From assembly GCA_937915915.1 (NCBI GenBank), contig CALGGN010000272.1, positions 1 to 16,079 of the forward strand: a stretch of 16,079 nucleotides of DNA. Reading direction: 5' to 3'. Positions 13,801 through 16,079 of this stretch are shown in pieces. Below the pieces are notes generated by a model. It did not search any database. It was not told the DNA's origin and worked only from the letters and a program-made list of their open reading frames with translations. The position numbers and the translations under genes were made by a program. Positions within the stretch are counted from its first letter, which is position 1. Each line of letters opens with the position of its first letter. Source of the stretch: an uncultured Selenomonas sp. (GTDB lineage Bacteria; Bacillota; Negativicutes; Selenomonadales; Selenomonadaceae).

Positions 13801-15189
13801 ATGAAAACCAAAATCCATAAATTCGAGCAGGGCGGAACCTATATTTTGCTGGATGTCAACAGCGGCGCGGTGCATGTGATCGATCGGATGATCTACGACC
13901 TCATGGACACATTTGACGGTGCGAATGATGAGGAAACCGTTTCGAGGTGGGGCGGCATCTATGGAGCGAGTGAGGTTCGTGAGGCAGTGGGAGAACTGCA
14001 TGAGCTCATGGAACTGGGGGAGCTTTTTGCCCCGGACATCGATGTGCCGCCGACCTTCCAGCAGACGGGACTGGTGAAGTCGCTCTGCCTCATGGTGGCG
14101 CAGGACTGTAACCTTCGCTGCAAATACTGCTTCGGCGACGGCGGCAGCTATGGCGGCGAGCGTGCCGTCATGAGCGAGGAAGTGGGGCGCGCGGCGGTGG
14201 ACTATATCATTTCCCACTGCGGCTCGCGAAAGCACTGCGAGATCGACTTTTTCGGCGGGGAGCCCCTCCTGAATCTCAGCACGGTGAAGGCCGTGACGGA
14301 ATATGTGCGGCGGCGGGAAAAAGAGACGGGCAAAATCTTCAAGCTGACCCTCACGACGAACGGCATGCTGCTGAACGAGAAGAATATCCGGTGGCTCAAC
14401 GACAACCATATCTCGCTGGTGCTGAGCCTGGACGGGCGGCGCGAGGTGCATGACAGGATGCGTCCCGACGCGGGCGGGCACGGCACCTATGACCGTGTGC
14501 TGAAGAATTTCCGTGCGCTGGTGGAGAGCCGTGGGGGGCAGGACTATTACCTGCGCGGAACCTATACGAAAGAAAATATGGATTTTACGAAGGATGTGCT
14601 GGACATCCACGCGCAGGGCTTCGATATCCTTTCGGTGGAGCCCGTGGTGCTGAAGGATTCGCCCTTGGGCTTTACGGAGGAGGACTTGCCGCGCATCTAT
14701 GAGGAGTATGACCGCTTGACGGAGGCCTATCTGGAGCGGCATCGCGCGGGAAAGGGATTTTTCTTCTTCCACTTCAACATGGATCTCTCGAATGGCCCTT
14801 GCGTGGCCAAGCGTCTCGCGGGCTGCGGCGCAGGGCATGAGTACTATGCGGTGGCGGAAAACGGCGATCTTTATCCCTGTCATCAGTTTGTGGGGCGTGA
14901 GAAATATAAGCTGGGCGATGTGTTCACGGGTGTGCGGAATCGGGAACTGCCGCAGTATTTCCGCGAGTCCCATGTGCTGAACAAGGAGCTTTGCTCGGAT
15001 TGCTGGGCGCGCTTCTTCTGCAGCGGCGGATGTCATGCGAACGCGGATCTCTTTCACGGGGATATCCGGAAACCCTACGAGGTCGGCTGTGCCATCCAGA
15101 AAAAGCGGTTGGAATGCGCGATTCTGGTGCAGGCTGTGATGGCTTTGGAGCGAATGGGGGATGACAAAAACGAGGCTGTTTCCTCATAA
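13801..15189 (+). CDS. scfB: SCIFF radical SAM maturase (thioether-forming, SPASM domain)
   Basis: Radical SAM enzyme that crosslinks the SCIFF peptide (CteB/ScfB type). It has 462 residues from ATG 13801. The N-terminal peptide-recognition region starts KIHKFEQGGTYILLDVNSG, strongly like the family. The [4Fe-4S]-SAM motif is Cys103-x3-Cys107-x2-Cys110 (QDCNLRCKYCF), followed by FFGGEPLL, the SAM-binding GGE motif. The C-terminal SPASM/twitch region (about 333-425) carries the cysteines for two auxiliary clusters: GPCVAKRLAGCGAG, DLYPCHQF, and CSDCWARFFCSGGC. All expected cysteines seem present. ATG 13801 is chosen because homology begins there and GGGAGAG precedes it; upstream in-frame starts (TTG 13771, ATG 13783) add residues not typical of the family. 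It is probably transcribed by read-through from the scfA promoter. Confidence 0.95.
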   Translation: MKTKIHKFEQGGTYILLDVNSGAVHVIDRMIYDLMDTFDGANDEETVSRWGGIYGASEVREAVGELHELMELGELFAPDIDVPPTFQQTGLVKSLCLMVAQDCNLRCKYCFGDGGSYGGERAVMSEEVGRAAVDYIISHCGSRKHCEIDFFGGEPLLNLSTVKAVTEYVRRREKETGKIFKLTLTTNGMLLNEKNIRWLNDNHISLVLSLDGRREVHDRMRPDAGGHGTYDRVLKNFRALVESRGGQDYYLRGTYTKENMDFTKDVLDIHAQGFDILSVEPVVLKDSPLGFTEEDLPRIYEEYDRLTEAYLERHRAGKGFFFFHFNMDLSNGPCVAKRLAGCGAGHEYYAVAENGDLYPCHQFVGREKYKLGDVFTGVRNRELPQYFRESHVLNKELCSDCWARFFCSGGCHANADLFHGDIRKPYEVGCAIQKKRLECAILVQAVMALERMGDDKNEAVSS

Positions 15190-15374
15190 ATACGATTTAT
15201 GGAATTTTTGCCAGAACCGGAGGAAGACACTTGTTTTCAGATTGTTTTCAGATTCGATTCCCGTTTGCCGTCAAGGGAAGCGAAAAATTACTTCATAAGT
15301 CTGACGAGAAAGGAACATTCTGAAAATCTTTTTCCGGTCATCGCGGAATAATTGTTCTAATTTATGATAAAGGG
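15190..15374. repeat. Gene-free stretch with tandem 11-base repeat
   Basis: No gene or clear terminator is visible. TTGTTTTCAGA occurs twice back to back (15231-15241 and 15242-15252), and TCTGAAAA (15319-15326) is an inverted copy of its TTTTCAGA core. These lie about 50-145 bases upstream of the gap promoter and could be binding sites for a regulator. Confidence 0.5.
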
Positions 15375-15417
15375 TTGACATTTCACCTCCCATTATTGTA
15401 ATATAAATAAGGTGAAA
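15375..15417 (+). promoter_or_regulatory. gap promoter with candidate operator
   Basis: TTGACA (15375-15380), a perfect -35, then 18 bases and TAATAT (15399-15404). TTTCACCT (15381-15388) and its inverted copy AGGTGAAA (15410-15417) bracket the -10, with centres 29 bases apart, about three helical turns. Promoter confidence is high. The operator's regulator is unknown. Confidence 0.8.
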
Positions 15418-15550
15418 CTCGCCTGTGCAACGAGATGGAAGCATAGGCAGAAAATTGTGTTTTCAGTGGAGCTGCAGTCCTGCGGCGACGCTTGAAATAG
15501 TTCCGGTTCTGCCGGATAGTCCAAACTTATTTTTAGGGGGTAATTTTCAA
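15418..15550 (+). other. Structured 5' leader of gap
   Basis: About 140 bases separate the predicted transcript start from the gap ATG. Three small hairpins can be drawn: GCCTGTGC/GCATAGGC (15421-15428 with 15441-15448, one wobble), GCTGCA-GTCC-TGCGGC (15471-15486) and CCGG-TTCTG-CCGG (15503-15515). AGGGGG (15535-15540) is the ribosome binding site. I match it to no riboswitch class that I know. Confidence 0.4.
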
Positions 15551-16006
15551 ATGGCAGTAAAAGTAGCAATCAATGGTTTCGGTCGTATTGGTCGTCTCGC
15601 ATTCCGCCAGATGTTCGACGCTGAGGGCTATGAGGTCGTTGCGATCAACGATCTGACAGATGCGGACATGCTTGCATACCTTCTGAAGTACGACACAACA
15701 CAGGGCAGATATGCACTTTGCGATAAGGTTTCCAATACGGAGAATTCCATCATCGTTGACGGCACGGAGATCACGATCTACAAAGAGGCAGACGCGAAGA
15801 ACCTTCCGTGGGGCGAGCTGGATATCGACGATCTGCTTGAATCGGTCTACATCCTGAGCATGGATCGGCAGATCCTCTGCCGTGAGGACTGCAAAGGGCT
15901 TTGTCCGCGCTGCGGCGCCGACCTCAATGAGGGCGCGTGCGGCTGCGGTAAGGAATCGGATCCAAGACTGGCTGTTTTGGAACAGCTGTTGGACGATATA
16001 GATTAA
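15551..16006 (+). CDS. gap: Chimeric frame: GAPDH N-terminus joined to the YceD/DUF177 C-terminus (probable artefact)
   Basis: Residues 1-93 are the NAD-binding N-terminus of glyceraldehyde-3-phosphate dehydrogenase: VAINGFGRIGRLAFRQ, VAINDLTD, LKYDTTQGRY and LPWGELDID. GAPDH should then continue with a VVLECTG-like strand and a catalytic SCTTN, for about 335 residues. Instead the frame changes near 15820-15835 into the C-terminus of YceD/DUF177, the protein usually encoded before rpmF, with its cysteine cluster CREDCKGLCPRCGAD and CGCG, ending DPRLAVLEQLL. AGGGGG precedes ATG 15551; the frame is open back to 15425 but that part is leader. A shared GATATCGACG-like word (15821-15830) could have joined two unrelated genes. 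With sequencing adapter 48 bases downstream, I treat the fusion as an assembly or library artefact. Confidence 0.85.
   Translation: MAVKVAINGFGRIGRLAFRQMFDAEGYEVVAINDLTDADMLAYLLKYDTTQGRYALCDKVSNTENSIIVDGTEITIYKEADAKNLPWGELDIDDLLESVYILSMDRQILCREDCKGLCPRCGADLNEGACGCGKESDPRLAVLEQLLDDID
15821..15841. other. Probable chimeric junction between gap and yceD
   Basis: To the left the reading frame follows GAPDH; to the right it follows YceD. The bases GATATCGACG (15821-15830) encode DID, which fits both families, so microhomology joining is likely. The exact breakpoint cannot be placed more finely. Confidence 0.7.
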
Positions 16007-16040
16007 ACTATCGATGCTGTTCAAAAGCAGCGGTGTATGA

Positions 16041-16053
16041 GGAGGTGTCATCA
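16041..16053 (+). promoter_or_regulatory. Ribosome binding site of a missing downstream gene (probably rpmF)
   Basis: GGAGGTGTCATC ends at the contig edge where an ATG would be expected. After yceD the usual next gene is rpmF (ribosomal protein L32). The gene itself is replaced by adapter sequence. Confidence 0.5.
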
Positions 16054-16079
16054 AGATCGGAAGAGCACACGTCTGAACT
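16054..16079. other. Illumina TruSeq adapter remnant
   Basis: The last 26 bases begin AGATCGGAAGAGCACACG and match the standard TruSeq Read 1 adapter through CTGAACT. This is library sequence, not genome, and marks the contig end as assembled from untrimmed reads. Confidence 0.97.

Noticed and set aside
12306..15057. Two long minus-strand frames (501 and 457 residues) across the TSCPD, PHP and SCIFF maturase genes
   Set aside because: Composition is typical of antisense shadows (Arg/His/Leu-rich), they have no domains, and the plus-strand genes are well supported.
15425..15550. N-terminal extension of the gap frame from 15425
   Set aside because: GAPDH always starts near VKVAINGFGRIGR; AGGGGG precedes ATG 15551, and the upstream part lies in the transcript leader.

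Overview
The window looks like the end of a draft contig, about 16 kb at roughly 55 to 58 percent G+C, from an anaerobic Firmicute of the Negativicutes (Selenomonas/Mitsuokella-like). This is inferred from gene content: a LevR-type regulator beside a mannose-family PTS, a SCIFF peptide with its radical SAM maturase, a TSCPD small protein, PAS-GGDEF-GAF-PAS signalling proteins, and a YceD-like tail followed by what looks like the ribosome binding site of rpmF. The placement is by recognition only. No tRNA, rRNA or CRISPR was seen.

Layout. Positions 1-635 hold a GGDEF-domain fragment that is open at the contig edge and appears frameshifted near a run of five C. metF (methylenetetrahydrofolate reductase) follows at 670-1539 with its own terminator. 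Positions 1608-7426 form a self-contained sugar-transport island: a 929-residue LevR-type sigma-54 activator, then a near-perfect sigma-54 promoter (TGGCAC-N5-TTGCA), then separate PTS EIIA, EIIB, EIIC and EIID genes, closed by a strong terminator. manA (mannose-6-phosphate isomerase) comes next with its own extended -10 promoter, so import and the first catabolic step sit together. An Uma2-family nuclease-like gene and galU (UTP-glucose-1-phosphate uridylyltransferase) follow. A long diguanylate cyclase lies convergent to galU on the minus strand, with a shared bidirectional terminator.

The gap at 12036-12389 contains a 167-base imperfect palindrome with 19-base terminal inverted repeats, resembling a MITE. 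Then come a TSCPD-domain small protein, a PHP-family (histidinol-phosphatase-like) hydrolase, the 47-residue SCIFF ranthipeptide precursor (missed by long-ORF calling) and its radical SAM/SPASM maturase, with two hairpins between peptide and enzyme.

The last 530 bases start with a strong promoter, a candidate operator and a structured leader for gap (GAPDH). The reading frame begins as GAPDH but switches in frame, near 15820-15835, to the zinc-binding tail of YceD/DUF177. The final 26 bases are an Illumina TruSeq adapter. The gap-yceD fusion is therefore best read as an assembly or library artefact.

The most interesting biology is the LevR circuit: TTTTGATACAC-like boxes near both the regulator and operon promoters, plus a perfect 16-base cre-like palindrome inside levR. 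Next are the hairpins that may set protein ratios in the PTS and SCIFF operons, and the MITE-like palindrome. I did not find a convincing wholly new biological system.
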